In this document: in pieces, positions 12,901 through 22,860 of the stretch
How positions within the stretch are numbered: position 1 is the first letter of the stretch
Layout of the letters: each line of letters starts with the position of its first letter
Assembly: GCA_030267565.1 (NCBI GenBank)
Contig: BRXU01000087.1
Coordinates: 1 to 64,000, forward strand
Length of the DNA: 64,000 nucleotides
From: Pleodorina starrii
Taxonomy: Eukaryota > Chlorophyta > Chlorophyceae > Chlamydomonadales > Volvocaceae
Reading direction: 5' to 3'
The notes under the pieces: model-generated
Databases searched by the model: none
What the model was told of the DNA's origin: nothing
The model's input: the letters and a program-made list of their open reading frames with translations, nothing else
Program-made: the position numbers and the translations under genes

Positions 12901-12937
12901 GCATTAAATGACAGGGGCATTCACAGGAAACAAACAC
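9935..12937 (-). CDS. Hypothetical disordered Ser/Ala/Gly-rich protein, 5' end uncertain
   Basis: A single open frame of about 1000 codons, ending at TAA (9935-9937). It has strong coding bias and an abundance of Ala, Gly and Ser runs, as in other genes of this window. The first codon of the frame is GTG, not ATG, and directly before it is a splice-acceptor-like CTTACAG. So either translation begins at a later Met (for example MHFNDIKTPDISLG, residue 12) or an upstream exon exists. Islands of ordinary sequence stand between the runs: SSDDDYPAYHLYLKPDAC, EDDDEDPEVEALCEVM followed by an Arg/Gln-rich helix, MDPRVSFDSWVSYKKAVRQS, SSEESFAHRVTFAIATP, and NWLMTEVLRTPLGSHLGG. No membrane segment, signal peptide or known domain is evident. 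I do not recognise the family. Acidic Ser-Asp clusters suggest phosphorylation sites, which is inference. Confidence 0.55.
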   Translation of the reverse strand: MFVSCECPCHLMHFNDIKTPDISLGVLQKLAVNAYSQFRPAPGSSPGLLRFNHPQAHILMRPVTFDQAWIKDGRKLSRARATPNRDVSSSDDDYPAYHLYLKPDACHGSDAGIRHRPGEGADPPRRGPARAAMKGIDMHSRDKSHLVSFAQQHRTAVDAMLGNLSPKGLLSAAKSAARTSVTAAAAASTPGSTRAAATGSGTTWSSSDDDDDGSSDGYSEIYGSRDGASSAWRPAAAARSSDSCPTAAQRQRQPARGAAATYASTPTSSRRTAASGGGGGAAQPHAALPPSLQASARKPGGRGGGGGGGSGPSEPETPRMTWLSFLPSEAPAGGGSRRNNSNSGNRPKSGFSGNGAAFSPKPVAALGVVSGPARGSAAGNGYGGSDSESDGDERGAGAKDKPGRGNAGGGGAVGLGAGRRRGAPPAATPSRAAKTDLLRTSCLSSTTSGSISGSRGDGSGEDDDEDPEVEALCEVMAGSAAYRQRRRQRRSEAMQPHEQQQELLSEVRHSARRRARTAVLGGGGGGGGGGGDSDGGGTWASSDRASLRSGGSEAATDGMDPRVSFDSWVSYKKAVRQSTLGSKAGSRPAAYGSSSRTKSRSKSSGGGGGAATVAHWLSPPSGALGTSLTQPSLLARRRQTSPGVAGDARSAAARQRPGATSWDVWREAAALVHGDTARHRSLGLGLGPAGARGPPAAAAARKALSDSSEESFAHRVTFAIATPRGGGGAAASPARRYSAAAATATAAAWPGRQPSPPSSPPSGHPRPVPARSLSTGSSRSSSSASSGRGGGGGLFPFSSTAAATRRSTTSLGPLAAAASLSLSPSLSPTHSLLSSAADADAGGSSRSNSNSNRARSSNWLMTEVLRTPLGSHLGGEGATRGSDSRGGGGGGGGSPGALSPPWSAGSPWAASPSQQLSSSRLWGAPRRSSCDDVSGAGAAPRSPPLPATLSDDVLWRSAGGGRASPLTAAAAARPPSSYSLQAAAKAAAGKGDTSRRVLSF

Positions 12938-14180
12938 TGTAAGCTTAAAAGTTGAACTTCTCGTTTAAGGCAGATGACCCATGTGGCCCTAACAATAGTT
13001 CCGAGCCCTAGGGCACTTACCCTTGTTATTAGCAAAATATCAGGTGAATTGAAGGGGTTTTCTCCCCGGCGGTTACCGGGGCCGGGGTTACTGTGTCACG
13101 CTAGACTATTTCGGACAAGATGTCATAAATCAAGGCATCGTATGCATACAAGTTGCATTCACTCGTATGCTGCCTTCCATGTATTGACAGAACCCTTACT
13201 AGCTTATTGAAAAACCAAAAACGGCTGACGTACGACCCCGTCAGGCTTCATAATCTTTCTTGCTTGACGACCTTCTGTAGTTTTAAAATGCATTCTATGG
13301 AGTGTGGTTCAATCCACAATTCAGCACGAGCCGGTCAGCGGCTGCACCTAACCGACAGGGCAGAACTGCCCTGCTAACCGACAACCGCGAACCAACAGCT
13401 TGGCGCGTTCAAGGCGATCGCCCTCTCGCCCATGTTTCACCCATGTTGCCCTTCCATGTTTCACCGCCACATGACAGATAATACCTTGCAATCGGGCATT
13501 CATTCGTTCACCATCTGGTATTTCAACGTTTGCTGACAACACTGGGTCACTGCTTGACGGAGGAGCGCTGACCCTCAGAGTCGATGCGGCCCTGCGGTCC
13601 GTAACCGTCATAACCACCGCCGAACCGGATGTCGTGCACACGAACACCGATGGTACATGCACGACAAGCACGACATGCTGGTGGCCACCAACTGCCATTA
13701 CGTCCACCGCCGTGTGCCATGCAACCCGGAAGACTTACGCCCGTCCGGATGCCGGTTGCCGGCTGGCTGTCGGCGTGCACCTGGCGGCGGGCAGCTTGAC
13801 ATAGGTCCGGCCTTGCACCTTTGGTAGAGTGCGTTCGGGAGGTTTGGGGGCTACGGAAAGATGGATTTTGTCCTGCTGCGGAGATAATGACATGTTGACA
13901 TCCAGGACGAGGCAGCCCTGGCAGCCGACCGCAGCGAACCCTTTGTATTATGTTCCGCACGTTTTCTCTTCCATGCTTACTCATGCAGTCGTGTTCATGT
14001 GTTGGAGCAGAGCCGCAGAGCGCCGACTGTCCGTGAAAGCTGCTAACCGTTTGGTTAGTTGGATCGCAGCAACTGGCATTTCAACCGTCATCAGGATTGA
14101 CAATTGACACGACTCAATTGCACGATTGCAAGCTTGGATCCATCCACGGGCAATATTGGAATAAATTGAGGAGCTTTGCC
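12938..14180. other. Intergenic region upstream of LIP2, divergent to the 9935-12937 gene
   Basis: Lower in GC than the genes on either side, and no ORF in it looks real. It should hold the promoters of two divergent genes: the Ser-rich gene on the minus strand and LIP2 on the plus strand. A further 5' exon of the Ser-rich gene may also lie here. A small tandem similarity (ATGTTTCACC twice near 13430-13465) is the only repeat I noticed. Confidence 0.5.
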
Positions 14181-15445
14181 ATGCTCCGGCCGCTCCGGGT
14201 GATCAACTTGACGTCCTCCTTAACTCGCTACTTGGCAGGGCTCAGCCTGCAAGAATCAGTAGTCGAAGAGCGTAAAAAAGGCTTGATTGGGGACACGCTG
14301 ATTCTGTTGCAGGCAGGTGTACGCAAGGCCTTGGGCCCGGCCTTTGGCGAATCCACAATCAATTGAGATTTGCTCGCTGTGAGTTGCGCAGCACTACCCG
14401 GTCTACACTCTTGGAAAAAGAGGCAAGCCTTCAGACTTCAGAACTTCGCAAAAGGTGAGCAATGGCGCGCGCAAAAGGTGTGTCGCGCACGGGTTGGTTA
14501 ATTGCGCACCACCATGGTGATGTCGTGGCCTTCATGCCTTCAACTTCAGGACCTTGAAGCAACTGGTGCCGAGATCTGTTCGGTGTCGCGGGGCGGCGAG
14601 GTTACCTTCCACGGCCCCGGCCAGTTGGTGGCGTACCCCATCGTGGGCGTGCGACAGGCAGGCCTGGGGGCCCGCGCCTACGTGGAGAGTCTGGAGGACA
14701 GCATCATCGACTGCCTGGCAAACTACGGAATTGCGGCGCGCGGCCGCGTCCCCGGCGCCACGGGGGTGTGGGTGGGTGAGCGCAAGATTGCGGCAATTGG
14801 AGTCCGCATCTCGCATGGCGTCAGGTAAGAACCTCCTCCGCCGGCGTTGCGAGCCGACAATGGAACAGGGCCGGGGCTCGACGGCCAGCCGGGCCCAGTA
14901 CTTTGTCTAAATCGGGTTTTTTGGACCTCACGAGCTGCGCGCAAGCAGTGCACCATCACTCCGCTGCATGCCCCCCCCGTCGGCCCGTTCCCCCGGCCCG
15001 CGCCCCATTCCCGCCTAGCCACCGCTCTCCTTGCCTCATCCACCCGATCTCCCCCCGCTCCTCTCCTCTCCTCTCCTCGCCCCTCCGCCTCTCCACCCGC
15101 ACCAGCTCGCACGGCCTCGCGCTGAACATCGACACGGACCTGTCGTACTTTCAGCACATCGTGCCATGCGGCATCCCCGACAAGGAGGTCACGTCGGTCC
15201 GTCTGGAGCTCCGGGAGCTGCAGGGGCTCAAGGGGCAGTCGCTGCCGCCCCCCGGGGCGGTTGGCGGCGGGGCGGTTGGTGGCGGGGCGGGGGCAGGGGC
15301 GGCGTTGCAAGGGGAGGCTGCGGGAGCCGGCGGCAGAGGGGCAGCGTTGGGAGGGGCGACGGGGGCAGATCCCGACTTTGCGCGGGTGGTGGAGGACTTC
15401 ACGAGCTCGTTCCGCGCCCGGCTGGGTTTCGCCGCGGGCTATTGA
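14181..15445 (+). CDS. LIP2: Octanoyl-[ACP]:protein N-octanoyltransferase, mitochondrial LIP2 type
   Basis: This LipB-family enzyme moves octanoate from acyl carrier protein to a lysine of lipoyl domains (glycine decarboxylase H protein, 2-oxoacid dehydrogenase E2), the first step of protein lipoylation. Exons are 14181-14312, 14392-14454, 14550-14824 and 15106-15445, giving 269 residues. Family motifs in order: DTLILLQ joined to HYPVYTLGKRG, RGGEVTFHGPGQLVAYPI, TGVWVGERKIAAIGVRIS with the catalytic lysine, SHGLALNID, and HIVPCGIPDKEVTS with the catalytic cysteine. The wording is closest to plant mitochondrial LIP2. The start ATG at 14181 puts the first conserved block near residue 6; an in-frame ATG at 14097 could add 28 residues. 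Intron 1 appears to have a GC donor. A Gly/Ala-rich insert (about residues 200-240) precedes the C-terminal helix DPDFARVVEDFTSSFRARLG. Confidence 0.95.
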
Positions 15446-16050
15446 CGGAGGAGGACGGTGGTCGCGGCGGAGTAAGCAACTAAATATCCAACCCGGCGGA
15501 GCGGTTCTGCAGATGGGTTGGGACGGACGGATGGACCGGCTGGTTGGCTGCGGGCGAACGACCTGGCCGTGACCGGAGGCTTGGGAGGGTGGTTGTTGGC
15601 AGCGGATGGTCTTGCAGCGGTTCGTGGGGCTGCGAGGACAGGGGGGGTGGGGGCGGAAGAGCTCCAGTTCCATCCGCGCACGGGTATTGAGGTGGCGGGG
15701 CGCTGTTGTGGAGGGCGGGGCTGCGAGAGGGGGGGCCGGAGAGCTGCAGTCCCATCCGCGGAATGAGGCGGCGGGTCGCTCTGCGGCCGACGCAGCCAGC
15801 AACGCCACAAGCCAGCACCGGCGCACCGATACTGATACCTGAATGGATGAACGAATGAATGGAATGAATCGTTTTGCTTGCTTCGTTTCTTGCACCCACC
15901 CAGAGGATCGCCGGTGCGGGATATGGTCTCGGCCGCAACTGAGAATGGATGGTTTACAAATTACAAATTACAGTGGGGAGACCCGACGGAGAGGGCTCGT
16001 ACCGGTGCGGTCGGTGTGCGGCGCAGGGGAGTCACCGTGGCACGTTACGG

Positions 16051-16055
16051 TGTAA
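16051..16055 (+). terminator. TGTAA poly(A) signal, candidate for LIP2
   Basis: TGTAA is the usual polyadenylation signal of chlamydomonadalean genes. This is the first copy I found after the LIP2 stop, about 600 bases downstream. It sits inside a small nested hairpin (16031-16062). Confidence 0.5.
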
Positions 16056-17185
16056 CGGTGACACGCGGGTTCGCAGCGCGCACCGCCCCCCTCTCATTTC
16101 CCCTGTCGTGTCTCGTGGTCTGCCTCCCCCGCCCGGCCCCCCACACACAAAGCGGCCGGCGATATTGCAGTGTTGAGAAGCCAGGTAAGAACGATGATGA
16201 CGGCGTTGATGCTGACCGCCGATCGTGGTGCAAGAGCGCGCTGCGCGCAGTCAGGAAAAAACCAAGACGACGCATGCAGAGGCGGCCATTTCCCTAATAC
16301 CCCCCCCCTCTAGAGGGAGCCCGACCCCGGGCCTCCGCCCCACCCTCGACGTTCTCCCACCGCCATTGCAGTCGCGGGCAGAGCCGGCAACCGCCGACCA
16401 GCTTCGAAACCAACCAACCAGCGAGCGAGCGGGGCACACTCAACCAAACCAAACCAAGAGAGTGGCCCCACCAAAGGAACGAGTCTGCCGTCGGTAGAAG
16501 AGCGCTGCTCTCGTCTCGGCCGTGGGCCACGGTTATGCGCTTCCAAGCCTCCAATCGCCTGCAATAATGATACCGTAATGGCCTGTTGTGCGTAGGCCCC
16601 CGGGCGAATGCCCCACCGGCCTTAAAAACAACCCCAGCGTATTGCGCGATTAGGTGTGACGAAAATACTGTCCTAACCGTCAGCCTGCACCGACCTCCAA
16701 AAAACTTTCAGAAGATCACTGTTCGTTGCAGCTACAGTTGAAGTACCGAAAAAAAACCAATCACCACCTGCGTCGGACAGCAGCGGCCGCTAAGAGAGAG
16801 AGCGAGAGCGCGGGCGCGCCCCTGCGTGCGTTTTCGAACTGTACGACACGCCACTAATACTCGTCCAGTGCAATGCTTACGCAGTCAAGAAAACGATCGC
16901 GCATTCGGCTTTGAAAGAACCCCAAACCTCGTTCGTTAAGGAGGCCGCGGCGCAAGCTCTCGAGGGGGCATTGTCGCTCTGGCAGGCAGGCAGGCGGGCA
17001 GGCGGGTACTGGCAGCCCGGGTACGGGGCGACGGCATGCGCGGGGGTCGACGGCGCTCTGCTACCAAGCCAGGAGTCAGCCCGCGGCAGTCGACACTCAC
17101 AATTTTAATCACCCAAGGCCCAACTCAACACGGGCGCAACCAACCCTGACAACGGCAGCAGACCGCTCCAATACCCACACAGCAC

Positions 17186-17216
17186 GTCACATCACATCAC
17201 ATCACATCACATCACA
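17186..17216. repeat. (CATCA)n pentanucleotide tract
   Basis: Six tandem units of ATCAC in noncoding DNA downstream of LIP2. Confidence 0.85.
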
Positions 17217-18853
17217 CCACTTTGAGAAAAGCAAGAAGAACCCATATTACGAAAACAAGCTGATCACTTCAATGCCCTCCTCGTTTCGTCTTTAAACTCT
17301 TTATTAAACCCACTCCTCGTTACTCCTCGTCGCCGAGGGAACGACGCGCACGCGGGAGCCGCACCGGGAGACGGTGCCCCGCCAGAGGGACGGCGCCAAA
17401 GGGTTGGGCCGCAGAGCCGCAGTGCCGCCAAAGGGTGAGGCAGGCAGGCAGGCTGGCAGGCACGCAGGCAGCTCGGTCGGTGGTTCAGCAGAGTGCCGCG
17501 CGCGCGACGCAGGCTGGGCGGACCGGCGCGACCCGCCGCCAGCCCGGGCAACGCCAGGTCCTGATCGCGCACTGCACGCACATTCGCATTCGCAAGGATC
17601 ACCACAGCAAAGAAAAACGCCGAAGACTCCCCCGGCCCAACCCCCAGTTCAGATCTGAAGAAACTCCAAGCCCCCCTCCCCCTCTCCCCCCAACGCTGCA
17701 GATCCCTCCCTCGTTTTCAAAACCAGGTTTGCAGCCGCATCGAGTTCCCCGCCTGGGGGGCATTCATGGCGGTTTCGGAGCGGTATGCCGGCCGGGGGTT
17801 GCCGACCATTCCAAGCCGCACGCTGTGAGTCGGTACCGGGGGGGGATCCTCCTGACAAACGCATGCGCATCCTCACTGCCCGAGGCCGCACGGCCCCCCA
17901 CGGAGCCGGCATGCACCCAGCGCCTTTTTCAGCCACTGAGCGACACACGAGTGCGGCACAGCCTGCTGGCTGAGGGTGGCTTGCTACGCTCCACTACCCC
18001 CCACCCCCCGCAATGCTGCACCCCTGACACCGCGACAATGGCACAGCAACCTGCCGTGCCTATTTCGGTTTCGGTGGGGACCCTTCCTTGCTCCCTTCCT
18101 TGCTCCCTTCATTGCTCCCTTCCTTGCCCCCCTTCATTCCGCCGCCACAGTTCGCCGCTCTCACAGCCGCTTGCGCTCCGCTCGCCATCCCCTCCCGGCC
18201 CCCGCCCCCTCGGTCTCCTCCCTAACAACCCAGTCCTGCAGCCCCCACGTAGCCCATTTCGCTGCGCTGGCGGGGGCGGTGCTGAATCGCTGGTCCGGCA
18301 CGGCGGGAGCCCGATCCGGTACCCGGCACCCACTGCCCCACCCTCGAATCCACTTACCCACACACCCTCTCACCCACTCGCCCCATCCGAGTCACACCTC
18401 CCCCCCTTTCGAGTTCATGTCAGGCCCCTCCCGGGCCCCCCTCCCCCTGGGTTCCCACCGTCCGTCCTAACTGGAACGAGGGCATTGTTCCGGCGCCTGC
18501 TGCAGCGCATGCAGAGCCACGAGAGACCACGAGGTCCTTCGGGGCGCTTTGGCGGCCAACGGCGGGCCCCGCGCTGCGCTGCGCTGCGCTGCGACGCTGC
18601 AGCGTCCCCTCAACGCCCGCCCCACCTTACCCCGCTCCCCCTCCCCGCCCGCACACCCGCGCCTCGCCACTCTCGCTCTCGGGCGAGCCCTTAGCAAGCG
18701 TAAAGCGGAGCGTCCTTCCGCGCGGTGGAGCGAGCAGGCAGCAGACAGTCCGGCACCCGCCCCCCCCTTCCTTTGCGGGGGGGGGGGGGGGAAGAAAATA
18801 CCGCAGCGGGGGGGGGAGGGGGCGGTGGGGGCGGTTTCCTCGCGTCTCAACCC

Positions 18854-19903
18854 TCAACCGTCGGACGCCCCGGGCTCGTCTTCCCCATACGGCCCGCTGC
18901 CGCTCCCCCGGTGCCGATCCGTTCGCGCAGCGCGGCTCCTCGCCCGCTGCAGCGACCGCATGCGGGCCTCAAACGAGTCGAGCTCCTGCGTGTGCACACG
19001 TGCGTGTGTGGTTTTTTTGGAGGGAAGGCGGCGGGGGGAAGGTGTGGGGGGCGGGTGGGGGTGGTAAATAGACATGACGCAGGTGCGGGAGGGTTCAGAC
19101 TTGAGAGTGGAATGCGGCAATGGGCGGGGGGATGGAGGAGGCGGGCAGCCTGGTGTTGTAGGCACACGTACTAAAGCAGGAATCCCGGGTATTCCCAGAT
19201 GGACCTTCCCCGCGTAAGTGGTGGTGTGTGCGTGTGTGTGACGGGCTGTGCCACCCAAGCAGACACCAAAAGTCCCTGCGCCGCGTGTTGAATTGACTCA
19301 ACCCCGCCAGCCCGTTTCTTTTCCGTTCCCCTTCTCCCTTTCGCTGTCAATTCCGCACCCACCTGCAACTCGCCCGTCACCACCGTCTGCGTCCGCTCCT
19401 CATCTACCCGCGCCTTCGCCGCCGCCAACGCCGCCACGCGCGCCGCCGGCGCCTCATTCGCCTCCGCCGCCATTCGCTCGGTCACATTGACGTACGATTT
19501 CTTCGGCAGCGGAATGTAGGTCCGGCGCGAGAAGCCGGCAGAGAGCAGCGCGCCGCTGCTGATGGCGCCGACGCCGCCGCGCTCGTACAGCCCGCCGCTG
19601 TGCGACGCAACGCCCGCCGTGGCGGGACGCCACCGATCGACGGCGCCGTACATCGCCGACGCGCCCGACGCGCTCAGCGCGCTGCGAACCTGCTCCGACG
19701 TGTAAAACCTCTCCGCCGGATCGCGCTCGTGGTACGACATATGGCCACCGGCGCTGGCGGCGCGGCCCGGAGGGCCGCCGCCGCCGCTGGCGGCGGCGGC
19801 GGCGGCTGCCGCCGCCGCCGCGGCGGCGCCTTCGGCGCCGCCGAAGGCGCCGCTGGCGCGGGCGCCTCTGGCACCACCGCCGCCACCGCCGCCGCCGCCA
19901 CCG

Positions 19904-19934
<31 letters not shown>

Positions 19935-22030
19935 TGCTACCGCCGTCGCCGCCACTGGCGCTGGCGCCGACGCTGGCGGCGGCACCGATGCCGTGCGCCT
20001 CCTCCGCCGCCGCCACGGCGCCCAGGTCAGCGTAGGCGCTGCGCGGCCGGATGCCGCTGCGCGCGTATCTCGCCGCCTGCTCCAGCCGCTGCCGCCGGAA
20101 GGTCTCCCGCTGCTGCTCCGCCCACATATTGTGTCGCGCCTGCTCCGCCTGCCGCTCCGCCGCCTTGCTGGCCTCATGCTGAGTCTGGACATAGTCCATG
20201 ATGGCCATGTGGCGGGCCACCTCCCTGGGATTGTTCTCGAAGAAACTGCGGATCGGAGAAATGGCGGGCGGGCGGAGAAACGGCGGGCGGCGGAGAAACG
20301 CCGGGCAAGGGCGGGGGCGAGGTCAAGGATCAACAGGAAGGAGGACACGAGCCGTGGCGGTTGGCACTTGGCAGTTGGCGTGGGGTGGATACGTGTACGG
20401 CCCACGTGGAAGGCGCGCGAGGCGGCATTCCGCAGCTTTCGCAACCCCCTCCGGACCCGGGGTGCCACAGCCGCACCTCAGTGGGGAGCATCCGCGTGAT
20501 GCAGCTGCCCGACCCAAATCCCAAATGCTGGCCGCCCCGAAACCGAATGCAGCCAAACGCGGCAACAGACACCAGGCTACGCAGCAGCCTGTTCCGGTCC
20601 GGTTCGGCCGCCCCACTGTACGGCACTGTACAGCACTGCGCTGCATGCCACTCGCCGTACATCCCGAGTGGGTGGGTGGGTGCGTGGGCCGTAGGCAGTC
20701 CCTCCATGCTGGTGGTTTGTCTGCCAGCCTGTCTCGCCGCCCACTCACTCCCCACTCACTCGCATGCGGCGGTCGGCTCTCCTGGGCACCCCGAGCCCCA
20801 CCTTCAAGCCACCCCATCAATGCCCCTCCCTCCCCCTGTCTCCCTCCTTCCGCCTCTCTCCCTCTGCACTCCCTCCCACGGCCCCACCCTCGACCCCACC
20901 TGATGGCCGCCCACTTGCTCGCCTTGGGCACATCCTGCGGCCGCACCGTCCGACTGGATGCCACAAAGTTGTGCGTGTGCTGCACACCCCCCATCTCCCA
21001 GGCCCGCGTGGCGCCGATGGACACGGGATCGCTGGAGATGAGGGAAAAGCCGCTGAGGCTGGTGCTGCCGCCGCTGGCGCTGAAGCCGGCGCTGGCCCTT
21101 CCGCCGATGCCGGCGCCGCCGCCGGCGGTGCTGGCCTCGTCGACCGCGCTGCCTGCGCTGCCGCTGGCGACCAGCCGGCGGCGCGCCGTGACGCTGAGGC
21201 CCGCGGGCTGGGAGGCGGCCTGGGGAAGGCGGTGGAGGCCGACGCGCGAGTGGCCGGTGCACCTTTGGGGTTTGTGTGTGGGGAGGGAGGGAGGGAGGGA
21301 GGGAGGGAGGGAGGGCGGGAGGGAGGGCGGGAGGGAGGGAGGGAGGGAGGGAGGGAGGGAGGGAGGGAGGGAGGGAGGGAGGGAGGGAGGGAGGGAGGGA
21401 GGGAGGGAGGGAGGGAGGGAGGGAGGGAGGGAGGGGGGCCGAGGGGCAGGTGGGTGAGGGGGTGTTTGTTGGGAGGTTGGGATGGGGTAGGGTATGGAGT
21501 GCCCTAGCAGGCAAGCTGAGGTTGAGGTGGGGATTTGATTTGGGTCAAGAGGTTGCGCGGGCGGGAGGCGGGGAGGGAGAGGGGCAGGGGCTGGGCGCGT
21601 GTGCCTGAGAGGAGTGCAGGGCGCGCAAGGGCTTCTCGAGCTTGGGGGCGTGCCTGGCATGCAGCGCAGGCGCAAGTGGGGAGTTGTCGGGAAAGACTGC
21701 AGCAATAAGAAGGGCAGGTGTGCGGTGCAGTACGGGTAGGAGCATCGGAAAGGCGCCGAGCAGGCGGGTGACGGCTGGCAGACGCCGGCGGCAGAGGGGG
21801 AGGAGGAGGAAGTAGGGGGAGGAGGTGCAGGAAGGGGCGAGGGACGCGGGGCCTGTTGAAGGGTTTTGTTGAGGGGGCCCCCGGGTTTCGACTTACAGGA
21901 AGTGCCCGACACCGCCGCGGCCGAAGGCGTGACTCGGGAAGAGTGTCGCGGGGTCCTTTGTGTGTTTGATAGACAGTAGGTCCGACTGCAGCGGCCCTAT
22001 CGACTGCAGGACGCTGGGTGTCTGGTCCAT
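18854..22030 (-). CDS. Hypothetical coiled-coil/Ala-Gly-rich protein, 503 residues
   Basis: Four exons on the minus strand: 22030-21897, 21262-20900, 20245-19363 and 18985-18854. All phases match (2, 2, 0), from ATG to TGA. The N-terminus is MDQTPSVLQSIGPLQSDLLS, with DPATLFPSHAFGRGGVGHFL before the first junction. Exon 2 carries SKWAAI, joined to SFFENNPREVARHMAIMDYV in exon 3. A charged helix follows, rich in Gln/Glu/Arg/Ala and probably a coiled coil (about residues 170-215), then long Gly and Ala runs, then PLPKKSYVNVTERMAAEANE. The last exon begins ELDSFEARMRSLQRARSRAA. The motifs RPRSA and RPATA recall the RPx(S/T)A motifs of the divergent neighbour at 22861. I do not recognise the family; a ciliary or cytoskeletal role is only a guess from that motif and the helix. 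Intron 1 holds an (AGGG)n array. Confidence 0.75.
21284..21435. repeat. (AGGG)n tetranucleotide array
   Basis: About 37 tandem AGGG units with two GCGG variants, all inside intron 1 of the 503-residue hypothetical gene. In the sense (minus) orientation it reads CCCT and ends about 20 bases before the acceptor at 21263, so it acts as a very long pyrimidine tract. Confidence 0.97.
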
Positions 22031-22860
22031 TGCTCTCAAGGCGCCCGGCAGCCCCAGCTCACAAAGCCAAAACCTGAACAGGGGCTGACACAGAAGCTTC
22101 GTAAGAGACAGCCTTCAGCATGCGCAGATAAGGCTTTTGTTACGCCGCGGCCCACGCAATAGCTGTCATTGCGTGTGCAGCCCTAACTTGCTGTCCATCA
22201 CTGCTCACAACACATCAGGCGCAATTAATGTCACATACCTTTAATGAGGTGAAATAAACACGCGATTGCCCACGCAACGTTGGCCGCCCCCTCGCTTCAA
22301 CACAGGCGAGCCAACTAAACGCTTAAAGCAATCATCGACCAACCCTAGCTTATGGTCTTTGGCTGCCACAAAGATACTGTATATATTGAGCTAAACTAGG
22401 TCCCCGTCTGCGTACAAAATGGAGTGGGTCTCTGGCGGAGGGTCGATAAAACGATCTTGGCAGCATCCAAGACAGTTTGCCAGTTAGTGTCTCGATGCGT
22501 GTGATTTGCGGGTTTGGCTTGCTGATTGCGACTCGGTCCGATGACTCGAAGCGATATACGACACTCGTCGGTTTCCCACCGTGTCCGTGGCCCATCTCCG
22601 CCTTGCGGGTTAGGCTGGCACTATCACACACCACAAGTTGGCTCTTCATTACCACTGACTGGGTGTTCAATGTTATGTAGGAGTCCGTTGTCTAGCCAGG
22701 GAGTGCCACACAAGGCCGCGCCCCTCGTGGCGGTAGTTCGTTTATGAAACATGCACAGCTATTGATTCCCTTGGGTTGATGCTCGTGTTTTACGGCTTCG
22801 ACTCCGATACCTCGCCTGTCCAAGCACGCGTGACGCCGGCCGCGTAGACAAGTGGGGAGT
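22031..22860. promoter_or_regulatory. Shared divergent promoter region
   Basis: 830 bases between the start codons of two genes transcribed away from each other. It is richer in A/T than either gene and has no credible ORF. It must hold both promoters and 5' UTRs. I found no TATA box or motif that I would assign with confidence. Confidence 0.6.

Larger units (their letters stand above)
15446..18853. other. Noncoding region between LIP2 and a convergent unknown gene
   Basis: 3' UTR of LIP2, then about 2.8 kb without a gene I can support. A 419-codon open frame on the plus strand (17435-18694) has no ordered segment or family resemblance and looks like chance in GC-rich DNA. A tandem (CATCA)n tract lies at 17186-17216. 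A dispersed-motif copy (18791) sits just past the stop of the minus-strand gene. Confidence 0.5.

Noticed and set aside
13295..13325. Possible tRNA T-arm (GTGTGGTTCAATCCACA)
   Set aside because: The stem does not close with the correct loop size, and no acceptor, D or anticodon arms could be placed around it.
17435..18694. 419-codon plus-strand ORF downstream of LIP2
   Set aside because: Composition is generic for GC-rich noncoding DNA (Pro/Arg/Ser), with no ordered segment, no splice logic and no family resemblance.
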